Assembly (NCBI RefSeq): GCF_900102515.1
Contig: NZ_FMVS01000014.1
Span: 1-64,000, forward strand
Direction of reading: 5' to 3'
Origin: Butyrivibrio sp. INlla14
GTDB taxonomy: Bacteria; Bacillota; Clostridia; Lachnospirales; Lachnospiraceae
Length of the DNA: 64,000 nucleotides
A program made the translations under genes and the position numbers. The notes below the pieces were generated by a model. The model was not told the DNA's origin and made no database searches. It worked only from the letters and a program-made list of their open reading frames with translations. Shown piece by piece: positions 35,754 to 44,669 of the stretch (positions within the stretch are counted from its first letter, which is position 1; each line of letters starts with the position of its first letter).

Positions 35754-36875
35754 TTAATTTCTATCAATTCCAGGCAGGTACTGCACTGCAATCCTATTCT
35801 CCGGATTTACATCCACAAGATAAAGAACTACAAGAAAAATCCACTCAAGAGGTTTCATAACAAAATAAGTTACATCGCAGGCAACCTTGTTATGCCTGAT
35901 GTGGTCAGCAATTGGGAAGCCGTACTTATCGTAGAAAGCACGAACTGTCCTGTGGAAGCGTGGTGTCTTTTCTTCAAGAACGTTTTCAAAGGCGTTGGCT
36001 ATCATGAGCTGTCTGTTTACGATAACGTCATGTCCGTGGCGAATGCCCTTTCTCACAGGCTTTACAATCTTTTTATGGCCGCCGGCAGCAACAGTGCACA
36101 GATAGTGCTCATCATAGTACAGGTTCTGTGGGCCCTCCTGACCTGACAAGGCCCAGTTGGTTGTCTCTGTAAAGGCTTTTATCACAGCATCTGGCTGTTG
36201 ACCAAATAAAATAAGTATCAAAAGAACTATGCCAAGAAGCGGAATCATGAAGATAAAGGCGTAAAGCGGCCATTTTTCAGAGCGAAGGAGACTCTCGTTA
36301 AGCTTTTTGATGAAAGCATTTTTCCCAAAAGCGTCACTATTATGAAGTTCACATCCGTTCCATTCCATTATCTTTTCCCTAAACAGATTGAAGGTTATAA
36401 AGATCATGTTAATGGGAAGTATATAGCTAAGAGCGATGAATTTTTCAAATGCATGGTTTGAAATCTGTATGCAGCACACTATCATAAAGCCCAGCAGGAT
36501 GTAGGATGCAGCCATGGACAAGACAGTAACAAGAGGTGGAACCTTTGCAGAGTCAGTTCCAGCCAGGATTATAAAGCCAATGACTCCTACAGTGCATAGA
36601 ATAATAAGTGTAGGGTAACTGTTAGTCCATATAGGCTGATGAACCATTTCGTTGTACAGCTGCTCAGTCCAGGACTTTTCAAAGCTTACATCACAGAGAA
36701 ACTCCAGGTTTAGCACTGTTTCTGGAACACCGACTATTGCTGTGACTGCCCAGATGATATTCCTTGCGACCTTGTTCCTGAATCTGTGGAATAGACCTAT
36801 GAAGTTATAGATGCTGACTACTGGAGGAGTGATTATTAAAATCCCAATCAGAATATATGCGAATAAATCATCCAT
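35754..36875 (-). CDS. Multi-pass membrane protein (DUF6688-like)
   Basis: A 373-aa membrane protein with about seven hydrophobic segments in the first 240 residues. A hydrophilic C-terminal domain follows with a conserved-looking stretch (GGHKKIVKPVRKGIRHGHDV, then VNRQLMIANAFENVLEEKTP) and a final hydrophobic patch. I recall this signature from DUF6688 proteins of Firmicutes; the label is tentative. The His-rich stretch might bind metal. It is divergent from the DUF4430 gene. Confidence 0.6.
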   Translation of the reverse strand: MDDLFAYILIGILIITPPVVSIYNFIGLFHRFRNKVARNIIWAVTAIVGVPETVLNLEFLCDVSFEKSWTEQLYNEMVHQPIWTNSYPTLIILCTVGVIGFIILAGTDSAKVPPLVTVLSMAASYILLGFMIVCCIQISNHAFEKFIALSYILPINMIFITFNLFREKIMEWNGCELHNSDAFGKNAFIKKLNESLLRSEKWPLYAFIFMIPLLGIVLLILILFGQQPDAVIKAFTETTNWALSGQEGPQNLYYDEHYLCTVAAGGHKKIVKPVRKGIRHGHDVIVNRQLMIANAFENVLEEKTPRFHRTVRAFYDKYGFPIADHIRHNKVACDVTYFVMKPLEWIFLVVLYLVDVNPENRIAVQYLPGIDRN

Positions 36876-37171
36876 GAATATTGAAACCCACCTTTTTATT
36901 GAATATTTGTTCGGATCAGAAAATCAAAATGCTTAACAAGGGAGCATGCACTCATTTTGATTTTTGACACCTATATCATACATTATACATCTTGTAAGCG
37001 ATAATGGTTGCACCCGGAAACCCGCATGACATCACATGTATTCCAGAATCCATGCCCTGTACAAATGTTTTTAAGGAGAGAATCTGACTGCAGCGCCTAC
37101 ATCATCAAATTGATTCAGTCTTTTTTCTGTGATATTCTTGATAGGAAAAATGTTGACAGAAGGAGAATATT
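36876..37171. other. Divergent intergenic region without recognised element
   Basis: A 296-bp gap between the DUF6688-like and DUF4430 genes. The stretch 37005-37060 (CACCCGGAAACCCGCATGAC and onward) is unusually GC-rich for a gap here and could be a structured leader. I compared it by eye with cobalamin, TPP, THF and ZTP riboswitch cores and saw none. Confidence 0.35.
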
Positions 37172-37585
37172 ATGAAAAACAACACAAAGAAGATTATTAT
37201 TGGATTAGTATGTCTTGTAGTTCTTGTAGCTGCATTTGCAGTATGCTGGAAGGTATTTGGACCAAAGGCCACAAAGGGTGACAAGCACATCACTGTAGAA
37301 GTAGTAAATAGCGAAGGCGCTACAACTGACTACGAACTTGATACAGATGCAGAGTTCCTCCGCATCGCTATGGATGAGCTTCATGACCAGGGCTTTAGCT
37401 ATGATGGAACAGATTCTGAGTACGGAATCATGATCTCAGCTATTAACGGCGAGACAGCAGACTATGCAACAGACGGAGCTTACTGGGCTCTTTATGTTAA
37501 CGGCGAATATGGCCAGTACGGCTGCGATTCACAGCCTGTAACTGATGGCGATACATACACATGGACTTATGAAAAGGCACAGTAA
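37172..37585 (+). CDS. DUF4430 exported protein (transcobalamin-like domain)
   Basis: A 137-aa protein with a signal anchor (residues 7-27) and a small beta-grasp-type domain. FLRIAMDELHDQGFSYDGTD and YWALYVNGEYGQYGCDSQPV, then VTDGDTYTWTY, are hallmarks of DUF4430. In Firmicutes such proteins are often encoded beside ECF transporter S components and may present a ligand to them. It is 8 bp from the S-component gene and has AGAAGGAG upstream. Confidence 0.87.
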   Translation: MKNNTKKIIIGLVCLVVLVAAFAVCWKVFGPKATKGDKHITVEVVNSEGATTDYELDTDAEFLRIAMDELHDQGFSYDGTDSEYGIMISAINGETADYATDGAYWALYVNGEYGQYGCDSQPVTDGDTYTWTYEKAQ

Positions 37586-37593
37586 TTTATAGT

Positions 37594-38133
37594 ATGTCTA
37601 ATAGTACTTCTGGAAGAATAACAATACTGGATATTGCCCAGATAGGGCTTATGGTTGCGGTAATAGAGGTTTCCAAGGCAGCACTTGCTTTTTTGCCCAA
37701 TATTGAGCTCACAAGCTTCTGGATCATCATGTTCACACTCTTTTTTGGATGGAAAATAGTGGCAGTAGTGCCGGTTTTTATCCTGATTGAGGGCAGTATT
37801 TACGGCATGAATCTGTGGTGGATAATGTATCTCTACGCTTGGCCTCTGCTGGTGCTGATAGCCTGGTTTCTCAGGAAGAATGATTCGGCTATTTTCTGGG
37901 CAATTGTGTCAGGAATCTTCGGACTTTGCTTTGGCGCATTATGTTCCATTCCTTATGTGGTGATAGGCTGGAGCAGCGGCGGTTTTGCAAATGGCATTAG
38001 AGCCGGATTTGTATGGTGGATAGCCGGGATTCCCTGGGATTTTATCCACTGTGCTGGAAACTTTGTACTGATGCTGGTATTGTATAGGCCAGTTAACGGT
38101 GCAATGAAGAAGCTGAAAGCTTCGAATGTCTGA
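37594..38133 (+). CDS. ECF transporter S component
   Basis: A 179-aa integral membrane protein with about six helices, the size and layout of ECF substrate-capture subunits (ALAFLPNIELTSFWIIMF near helix 2, then GSIYGMNLWWIMYLYAWP). The energising ATPases and T component are not in the window and are presumably shared (group II ECF). The DUF4430 partner suggests a cofactor such as a corrinoid, but the ligand is not established. Confidence 0.82.
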   Translation: MSNSTSGRITILDIAQIGLMVAVIEVSKAALAFLPNIELTSFWIIMFTLFFGWKIVAVVPVFILIEGSIYGMNLWWIMYLYAWPLLVLIAWFLRKNDSAIFWAIVSGIFGLCFGALCSIPYVVIGWSSGGFANGIRAGFVWWIAGIPWDFIHCAGNFVLMLVLYRPVNGAMKKLKASNV

Positions 38134-38190
38134 GTAATTTTTTTTAATACTAGTAATTTTGGCACTAGGAATCATTGACGATATGGTACA

Positions 38191-38628
38191 ATGAATTCTG
38201 GTGCTAATTTTATGATTGAGTCAGTTAAAGAAAATGAAACTTCTATAGCGAAAGTAATAAGGAGTATTCTCCCGATTGAGTGGATGCGTTTTAATATGTA
38301 CAATTCAGAAGATTTGTATAGGCATATACCATTTTTGACTTTTAGGGTTAAATGTGAAAATGATGTATTTATCGCCCTAAAAAAGTCAGTGGAAGAGTTC
38401 AACGGAAACGAAAAATGGCAGATGTTTAGAGATCCTTTTTCGAAGAAAGGAAACTATATATTATCAGTGGTGGCTTTGAAACATCTATATGAAGCAAGGT
38501 CTGCTAGAGAAGAGTTTTTCAGTGAAAAAAGTTATTTTGGGGAGAAAGAGTATATCAAATTTTGTGATAATGCATTGGATGATATACCTAAACTATTTGA
38601 GTATATACAAGCGCGTTTTAACGGGTAA
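38191..38628 (+). CDS. Hypothetical protein
   Basis: A 145-aa soluble protein without a recognised domain. It is mixed helical with aromatic-rich stretches (WMRFNMYNSEDLYRHIPF) and a conserved-looking Lys/Tyr/Phe tail. The start is uncertain: the ATG at 38191 has no clear ribosome site and an ATG at 38212 is an alternative. It could be an orphan immunity protein judging by size and the nearby island, but nothing more supports that. Confidence 0.55.
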   Translation: MNSGANFMIESVKENETSIAKVIRSILPIEWMRFNMYNSEDLYRHIPFLTFRVKCENDVFIALKKSVEEFNGNEKWQMFRDPFSKKGNYILSVVALKHLYEARSAREEFFSEKSYFGEKEYIKFCDNALDDIPKLFEYIQARFNG

Positions 38629-38692
38629 CTAAGGTAAGAAAAGCAAAGATGGGATAATATCGTATTTTGTTTGAAGAGGAAAGGATAATCGT

Positions 38693-39907
38693 ATGAGAGA
38701 CAAGCAGAAACTGATTCAGCAGGCCATGGACAGGGCTGTGGCCAATAAGGAGGTTGCGGGAGTTAACCTTTTAGTAACTCAGGATGGGCAGGAAACTTAC
38801 TATGCCCAGAGTGGTCACGCTGATATAGCCAAAGATATACCAATGAACCGCGACACTATTGTTCACCTTTACTCCCAGTCAAAGCCAGTTACAGCGGCAG
38901 CAGCAATGCTTCTTATGCAGGATGGGGTCATTGATCTGGATGAGCCTGTAGAAAACTTTTTTGAGGGCTTCAAGAACCAGACATGCCTTATTGATGGCCA
39001 GATACAGAAGGTACCTGATGATAAAAAGGTGAGAATATTTGACCTTCTGAACATGACTTCAGGACTTGTTTATCCTGGAATTAACACAGAAGCTGAGAGA
39101 GCTACGTCAGCTCTTTTTATAGATGCTGTCAGAAGGCTGGAAAACTCTTATGATATTGCTGATTATAGGGAAATGTCTGAGGATGAGCGACAGAAGCATC
39201 AGATGTCAACTCTTGAATTTGCTGATGAGATTGGCAAGTTTCCTCTCCAGTTTGTTCCCGGAAGCTATTTCCAGTACGGAACAAGCGCAGACGTTCTGGG
39301 AGCTGTAATTGAGAAGGCTACAGGCCAGAAGTTTGGCGACTTTTTGAAGGAGAGACTATTTGACCCTCTTGAAATGAAGGATACAGCCTTTTTTGTTCCT
39401 GAGGAAAAGAAATCCCGCCTGTCACGAGTTTATGAGGTTCACGGCGGAGAGTTCAGAGAATTTACAGGAGACCATCTCATCATCAGAAATGATGGAAACC
39501 CAAATGCCTTTGAATCAGGCGGGGCAGGCCTTTTCTCAACTCTTGATGACTATTCCCACTTCGGTCAGATGCTGCTTAATAACGGAACCTACAAGGGAAA
39601 AGAAATCCTGACTCCAGCTACAGTTAAGTTTATGACTAATGCTTCCCTCAAGGAAGGCCCACAGCATGCCTTCGATAACTGGCATGGTCTTGAGGGACAC
39701 TCATACAGAAATCTCATGCGTATCATGACTGATCCTGAACAGGCCCTTATCATCGGCCACAAGGGCGAATACGGCTGGGATGGCTGGCTGGGTGCTTACT
39801 TCATGAATGATCCGGAGAGCAGGACAACAATGATCATGCTGACACAGATGAGAGATTATGGCACAGGCCATCTTACAAGAAGAATCCGCAATATTGTGCT
39901 TTCATGA
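38693..39907 (+). CDS. Serine hydrolase of the class C beta-lactamase / esterase fold
   Basis: A 404-aa cytoplasmic enzyme (no signal). Nucleophile Ser61 and Lys64 lie in LYSQSKPVTA (SxxK), Tyr195 in YFQYGTSADV (usual YxN replaced by YGT), and a His356-x-Gly motif in IGHKGEYGWDG. Members act as esterases or D-amino-acid amidases rather than true beta-lactamases when cytoplasmic, which is my preferred reading. Confidence 0.88.
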   Translation: MRDKQKLIQQAMDRAVANKEVAGVNLLVTQDGQETYYAQSGHADIAKDIPMNRDTIVHLYSQSKPVTAAAAMLLMQDGVIDLDEPVENFFEGFKNQTCLIDGQIQKVPDDKKVRIFDLLNMTSGLVYPGINTEAERATSALFIDAVRRLENSYDIADYREMSEDERQKHQMSTLEFADEIGKFPLQFVPGSYFQYGTSADVLGAVIEKATGQKFGDFLKERLFDPLEMKDTAFFVPEEKKSRLSRVYEVHGGEFREFTGDHLIIRNDGNPNAFESGGAGLFSTLDDYSHFGQMLLNNGTYKGKEILTPATVKFMTNASLKEGPQHAFDNWHGLEGHSYRNLMRIMTDPEQALIIGHKGEYGWDGWLGAYFMNDPESRTTMIMLTQMRDYGTGHLTRRIRNIVLS

Positions 39908-39913
39908 TATAAA

Positions 39914-39952
39914 AAGCCTGGAACTACAGCGAACTGCCGTAGCTCCAGGCTT
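39914..39952 (-). terminator. Terminator between serine hydrolase and XRE genes
   Basis: AAGCCTGGA (39914-39922) pairs with TCCAGGCTT (39944-39952), extended by CTAC/GTAG. The T-run is better on the minus strand (end of the XRE operon) but it can serve both convergent units. Confidence 0.8.
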
Positions 39953-39984
39953 CATTATTGAAGACTAATCGCCTTCTACTCGAC

Positions 39985-40176
39985 TTATTCCCAGAACAGT
40001 TCATCTAAGGTCTTGTTCAGGGCCTTACAAATTGAAATACACAGATTGATAGTGGGGTTGTAATCACCCTTTTCTATAGCATTTATTGTCTGCCTGGAGA
40101 CTCCGCACATTTCTGCAAGCTGTTGCTGTGACAGATCCATGCCTGCTCTGGCAGCCTTCATCTTAAGATTCTTCAT
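39985..40176 (-). CDS. Small XRE-family regulator
   Basis: A 63-aa Cro/CI-type helix-turn-helix protein (LSQQQLAEMCGVSRQTINAI, then EKGDYNPTINLC) and little else. GAGGTGA lies 5 nt before the ATG, and the gene overlaps the preceding membrane protein gene by 14 bp. Such pairs (small XRE plus membrane protein) are common in Firmicutes; the membrane partner may modulate the regulator. Confidence 0.88.
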   Translation of the reverse strand: MKNLKMKAARAGMDLSQQQLAEMCGVSRQTINAIEKGDYNPTINLCISICKALNKTLDELFWE

Positions 40177-40693
40177 GTGAATCACCTCTCTTATCCATAA
40201 AGCGCTTGATCAGAAATGATACAAGGATTGCGCCGAACAATACTGCCACCATGAGGTTTAAAGAGCTTCCTGTTGCAAGCCCATCCTCAGTAAAGCCCTT
40301 GGTACTGCTTGCGAAAAATGCCAGTAAATTGCAGGCTATTACAAATGCAATTAGTGTCATCCAGGTACCGACTTTCTGTCCAACCTGAAGATATGCATCA
40401 TTGAAAATACAGTAAATTGCGTAGATAGCGAGTCCGATAAAGGCAATAGTTATTACTACAAACTGTGGTGACACAATATCCTTAGAAGGGCCATAAAAGA
40501 AGACTGCGTAAAAGACATTGAGTAATATTGTTGTCATGAAGCTGATCTTATAGCCCTTGCCTCTTACAAGAATCTGCCTCTCATCATAATGCTCATTGTT
40601 GCCTGTTAGCTTCTTCCTGATGATCATGATAATTAGGAAGAGTACCAGAAATACTGCTACAGTTGTCAAAATGTCAAAAATGTTGTTTCCCAT
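40163..40693 (-). CDS. Four-to-five-helix membrane protein co-transcribed with XRE regulator
   Basis: A 176-aa membrane protein (helices at ~10-28, 55-75, 85-105, 115-135, 145-165) with a cytoplasmic loop HYDERQILVRGKGYKISF. This DERQ...RG-type loop occurs in DUF2178-like proteins that accompany small XRE regulators. The ATG at 40693 has GGAGG 6 nt upstream. Function unknown; membrane-stress sensing is a guess. Confidence 0.7.
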   Translation of the reverse strand: MGNNIFDILTTVAVFLVLFLIIMIIRKKLTGNNEHYDERQILVRGKGYKISFMTTILLNVFYAVFFYGPSKDIVSPQFVVITIAFIGLAIYAIYCIFNDAYLQVGQKVGTWMTLIAFVIACNLLAFFASSTKGFTEDGLATGSSLNLMVAVLFGAILVSFLIKRFMDKRGDSHEES

Positions 40694-40764
40694 CATACAC
40701 CTCCAAAGATTACTCATTGATAATGTTATTTGATCGCGACGTCGTTTGCTCTTGTTGTGATTTT

Positions 40765-40793
40765 ATAATAATACCCTAATAGCAATATGTCAA
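40765..40793 (-). promoter_or_regulatory. Promoter of the membrane protein/XRE operon
   Basis: Minus strand: TTGACA (40793-40788), 17-bp spacer, TATTAT (40770-40765). Consensus -35; the leader is about 65 nt and includes the palindrome GCGACGTCG. Confidence 0.75.
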
Positions 40794-40829
40794 GTATATA
40801 TTACATAATAATTATAATAATTTACACGG

Positions 40830-40851
40830 CTTTCCTAACAGGAAAGTTTTT
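40830..40851 (+). terminator. Short hairpin with T-run upstream of MFS gene
   Basis: CTTTCCT (40830-40836) pairs with AGGAAAG (40840-40846), followed by TTTTT. It lies about 90 bp before the MFS start and could be an attenuator if transcription begins upstream; that is inference. Confidence 0.4.
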
Positions 40852-40938
40852 CTACTCCTACTGATAATACCTGTGTATTACGCTTTATCGCTGCCTTTTA
40901 TAGAATTTAATTATCAAAAAGCAAGGAGATAAGCGTAT

Positions 40939-42213
40939 ATGAATAAAAGTACAGGATACAAAAACATATTGAAGAATTTTCAGTACATGAAATTGATGAT
41001 GGCATCACTGATAAACCGCTTTGGGGATTCTGTGGATGCCATTGCATCAGCCTGGATTATCTACGAGCTTACCAGTAATGCTATGTGGTCAGCTGTAATA
41101 TATGGTGTGAATAAACTTCCGTCAGTTCTTATAATGCCGCTTGCCGGGGCTTGGGTAGAAGGAAAGCGCAAGAAACCGGTTATGGTTGTTACTGATATCA
41201 TAAGAGCTATATGTGTTGCTTTTATTGCAACAGGCTATTTATTTAACTTTCTGGAAGCCTGGATGCTTGTTATTACAACTTTTGCGATTTCAACAGCAGA
41301 GGCCTTCAGACTTCCTGCAGGTTCAGCAGTAACACCTAAGGTCCTGGATAAAGAGGATTTATCCTATGGAATGTCTTTGTCTACAGCACTTGGTACTATA
41401 GTTGAGCTTATTGGAATGGGAATTGCAGCAGGTATCATTGCTTTCGTCGGTACTGCGGGAGCAATTTATATAGATATGGCGACATTTCTTTTATCAGCCT
41501 TTCTGATCTCAACTGTAAAGATGAGAAATGATGAGCCATCCAATGTAAAAGGTAATTTAAGTAACTATTATTCAACGCTTAAACAGGGCTTTTCATATGT
41601 CCTTAGCAGTAAAGTTGCCAGATTCCTCGTTTTATTTGCAGCTTTTTTGAACGGAATCCTGGTTCCGCTTAACAGCCTTCAGGCTCCGCTTGCAAGCGAA
41701 GTTCTCGGAGGTGGCGCAGAAGTTTTATCAGTTCTTGGCATCACTGTTACTGTTGGAACTCTTATAGGTACTGTTGCATATCCTATTCTTAGCAAATTTA
41801 TAGGAAAAGAGATATTTGTGATCAGTGGAGGCCTTGCAATTGGCATATATTATATTTCTCTTATTATTGCAAAGCCAGCTTATGACAGTGTAGTATTTAT
41901 GTATGTATTTGTGGCTTTTGCAAGCTTCATGTTGGGACTTGCTATTTCGCTTCTTACAGCTTTTTTGCAGGTAGAATTTATAGAGCTTATTGAGGAGCAG
42001 TATCTTGCAAGAGCAGCATCTATCATGAATGCCATAGGACAAGCAGTAACACCAATAATGTCTCTTGCTGTGAGTGCTCTGGCAGCATTCCTTCCAACAG
42101 ATGTGATCTTTACTCTTACCGGGGGCTTTGATGTGATAGTGTGCCTATACATAATAGTTTCACGCACTTTGACTAATACGTTTAAAAGCGAGGAATCCTT
42201 AAATGCAGCTTAA
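40939..42213 (+). CDS. MFS transporter (drug-efflux type)
   Basis: A 424-aa protein with about 12 membrane segments, of the MFS_3/efflux type (MASLINRFGDSVDAIASAWI, and a loop GAWVEGKRKKPVMVVTDIIR that carries the motif-A-like position). AAGGAG precedes the ATG. The 3' end overlaps the XRE/TPR regulator gene by 11 bp, so the two are co-expressed; an efflux pump with its own regulator is a likely unit. Confidence 0.88.
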   Translation: MNKSTGYKNILKNFQYMKLMMASLINRFGDSVDAIASAWIIYELTSNAMWSAVIYGVNKLPSVLIMPLAGAWVEGKRKKPVMVVTDIIRAICVAFIATGYLFNFLEAWMLVITTFAISTAEAFRLPAGSAVTPKVLDKEDLSYGMSLSTALGTIVELIGMGIAAGIIAFVGTAGAIYIDMATFLLSAFLISTVKMRNDEPSNVKGNLSNYYSTLKQGFSYVLSSKVARFLVLFAAFLNGILVPLNSLQAPLASEVLGGGAEVLSVLGITVTVGTLIGTVAYPILSKFIGKEIFVISGGLAIGIYYISLIIAKPAYDSVVFMYVFVAFASFMLGLAISLLTAFLQVEFIELIEEQYLARAASIMNAIGQAVTPIMSLAVSALAAFLPTDVIFTLTGGFDVIVCLYIIVSRTLTNTFKSEESLNAA

Positions 42214-43312
42214 CTTGCATGAGAATATAAAGAAATACAGGAAAGAAATGGGGCTGACTCAGGAAGGACTGGCTGAAGCTTTTGGAATTACAGTGGGCGC
42301 TGTGTCGAAGTGGGAGAGTGGCAGTACCATCCCTGATATTATGACCCTTATGGACCTGGCAGACTTTTTTGACATATCTGTTGATACGCTACTTGGCTAT
42401 ACCATTTCCTCCAAGAACGTAGATGACATTATAGACAGGATAGAGAAACTTTTGTCTGATGGTCATTATGATGAGGCAATTTTGGAAGCGGAAAAGGCTA
42501 TAGTCAGATACCCGGGGAACTACCGCATTCTAAATAAGTGCGCCAATGCCTATGTGACGGTCAGCGCTGTTAAGAACTTCAAGAAAGAATATAGGGAGAA
42601 AGCCCTTGAACTATTTGAGGAGTCGCTTCGCTATGTGGATCAGAATACTGGAATCGATGACAATGAACTGTCAATAAGATACAAGATTGCAGAACTCAAG
42701 ATAAGCGACTATCCCAATGAGTCTATCAAGGAATTTAAGGAGATTAACTACAGAGGCGCTGCGGAAATAGGCATTGCCCAGGCCTATCGCGCGCTGGGCA
42801 AGAAAGAAGAAACCCTGGACAGGTATACCAGGGCACTTTCAGGGATACTCGTGCAGAGTATAGAGCTTGCTACCGGAATGAATGTAAGCCTTATGGCCAT
42901 GGATAAGCCAGCCTCCTACAAGGAGGCAGCAGATCTCATGGACTGGTGCATAGATATAGTTGATGCCACTTCCAATGGGAAGACAAGCTATCTTACAAAG
43001 GTCAAGGTATTCTGCCTTGCTCTCAAGGCCATAAATCAGTCCTGCTATAAGGACTATGATAATATGAAAAAGAGCCTTGATGCCGCTTATAAACTGGCAA
43101 AAGAGTACGACAAAAGACCATCTAATGAATTTAATGGGAAAATAAAATTCTGGCATGCCGGAGAGGATTATAAGAACCCTATATATGATAATCTGGGCCA
43201 CGGAGCTGTGGAGGGCATCAGCAGCCTTTTTGAAAATGTAAAAGGGCCGGGAGAGAAGAACGTTATAAAAAAGATGGAAGAAGCCAGCAAATACTGGGAG
43301 TCCTTGATTTGA
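42203..43312 (+). CDS. XRE regulator with TPR-like C-terminal domain
   Basis: A 369-aa protein. Residues 1-65 form a Cro/CI-type DNA-binding domain (LTQEGLAEAFGITVGAVSKW, then ESGSTIPDI). The rest is helical with TPR-like repeats (HYDEAILEAEKAIVRYPGNY). The layout recalls peptide-responsive Rgg/PlcR-type regulators, where the TPR part binds a signal peptide; no signal-peptide gene is visible next to it. Overlap with the MFS gene suggests control of that pump. Confidence 0.85.
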   Translation: MQLNLHENIKKYRKEMGLTQEGLAEAFGITVGAVSKWESGSTIPDIMTLMDLADFFDISVDTLLGYTISSKNVDDIIDRIEKLLSDGHYDEAILEAEKAIVRYPGNYRILNKCANAYVTVSAVKNFKKEYREKALELFEESLRYVDQNTGIDDNELSIRYKIAELKISDYPNESIKEFKEINYRGAAEIGIAQAYRALGKKEETLDRYTRALSGILVQSIELATGMNVSLMAMDKPASYKEAADLMDWCIDIVDATSNGKTSYLTKVKVFCLALKAINQSCYKDYDNMKKSLDAAYKLAKEYDKRPSNEFNGKIKFWHAGEDYKNPIYDNLGHGAVEGISSLFENVKGPGEKNVIKKMEEASKYWESLI

Positions 43313-43446
43313 AATCATACCCACCTTAGCATTCAAGGAATATATCTATGAATGGCAAGGTGGTACATTTATTGGACCACATTGATAGTCCCCATATGTT
43401 ATACTTAATGAGTGCAGGGTGAACCTGCAGAAAGTAGGGGATTTTC

Positions 43447-44595
43447 ATGAAGCTGGTACATTTGTCAGATCTTCATCTTGGAAAAAGAGTTAACGAATTT
43501 TCAATGATAGAAGATCAGGAATATATTCTGATACAGATCATCAACAGAATTGATGAGATAAAGCCCGACGCAGTAATTGTTGCGGGGGATATCTACGATA
43601 AATCCGTGCCTTCAGAGGAAGCTGTAAGGCTATGGGATGATTTCTTAAGTAAGCTTGCAAAGCGTAAGCTTGAAGTCTATGCCATTAGTGGCAATCACGA
43701 TTCCGCTGTGAGGTTTGCACAAAACTCACGTATCATAGACCAGGCAGGAATCCACTTATCTCCAGCTTATGATGGAAAACTTATGCATTTTACAATACTT
43801 GATGAGTACTCAGAAAAGAGCGGTGATGTAAATCTTTACATGCTGCCCTTTATTAAGCCTGCAGTAGTAAGGTCTTTTTACCCTGAGGAGGATATTAAGG
43901 ACTACACAGATGCAGTGCGGGTTGCGCTAGAGCATGCTGATGGTAGTATAGATCCTACAAAGCGCAACATCCTGGTTGCCCACCAGTTTGTTACCGGGGC
44001 AGAGCGCTGCGAATCTGAGGAAATCACTGTTGGCGGCCTTGATAACGTCGATGCTTCTGTGTTTGATGATTTCGACTATGTGGCCCTTGGCCATATCCAT
44101 GGTCCTCAGAAGGTTAAGAGAGATACTATCAGATATAGCGGAACGCCCCTCAAGTACTCTTTTTCCGAGAAGGACCACCACAAGTCACTGACAGTAGTCA
44201 CGGTAAAAGAAAAAGGCAAGGTCCAGATAGAACTTGTGCCCTTTGAGCCTCTGCGAGATCTTCGCCAGATCAGAGGAACCTACGAGGAACTTTCAGATAA
44301 AAGAAACTACGAGGGAACAAGGAGAGAAGATTACATCCATGCAATCCTTACTGATGAAGAGGATATTCCTGATGCCATCAGTAAACTCAGGATCATTTAT
44401 CCCAATCTTATGAAGCTTACCTATGATAATACGAGAACCAGGGAAAATAAGGTTATCGAGGGGGCTACAGATATTGAGAGGAAGTCTCCAATTGAGCTTT
44501 TTGAGGAATTCTATGAAAAGCAGAACAACCAGGAAATGAGCGATGAACAGCGCGAGCTAGTAAGCGGACTGATAGAGAGTATCTGGAATAAGTAA
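43447..44595 (+). CDS. sbcD: SbcCD nuclease subunit D
   Basis: A 382-aa Mre11-type phosphoesterase, the nuclease half of SbcCD, which opens hairpins and trims protein-blocked DNA ends. Metal ligands are visible in order: HLSDLHLGKRV, VAGDIYDKS, SGNHDS, VAHQFVTG and ALGHIHGPQ. A GGGG ribosome site precedes the ATG. It is followed by sbcC after 74 bp. Hairpin-cleaving activity is interesting given the palindromic arrays in this chromosome. Confidence 0.95.
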   Translation: MKLVHLSDLHLGKRVNEFSMIEDQEYILIQIINRIDEIKPDAVIVAGDIYDKSVPSEEAVRLWDDFLSKLAKRKLEVYAISGNHDSAVRFAQNSRIIDQAGIHLSPAYDGKLMHFTILDEYSEKSGDVNLYMLPFIKPAVVRSFYPEEDIKDYTDAVRVALEHADGSIDPTKRNILVAHQFVTGAERCESEEITVGGLDNVDASVFDDFDYVALGHIHGPQKVKRDTIRYSGTPLKYSFSEKDHHKSLTVVTVKEKGKVQIELVPFEPLRDLRQIRGTYEELSDKRNYEGTRREDYIHAILTDEEDIPDAISKLRIIYPNLMKLTYDNTRTRENKVIEGATDIERKSPIELFEEFYEKQNNQEMSDEQRELVSGLIESIWNK

Positions 44596-44669
44596 AGAGA
44601 AGCTAGCTAATAGACTGTAAGTATCTTGAGATAATAAAGGGGAACGTAGGGGAGAATACAGGAATAGAG

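Noticed and set aside
36990..37100. Cobalamin or other known riboswitch before the DUF4430/ECF genes
   Set aside because: GC-rich blocks are present but the conserved cores I know are not.
38693..39907. Antibiotic-resistance beta-lactamase
   Set aside because: SxxK and HxG are present, but there is no signal peptide and YxN is changed to YGT, so a cytoplasmic esterase-type enzyme is more likely.
40163..40717. Toxin-antitoxin reading of the small XRE/membrane protein pair
   Set aside because: The membrane protein is too large and multi-pass for known type I or II toxins; a regulator with membrane partner is simpler.
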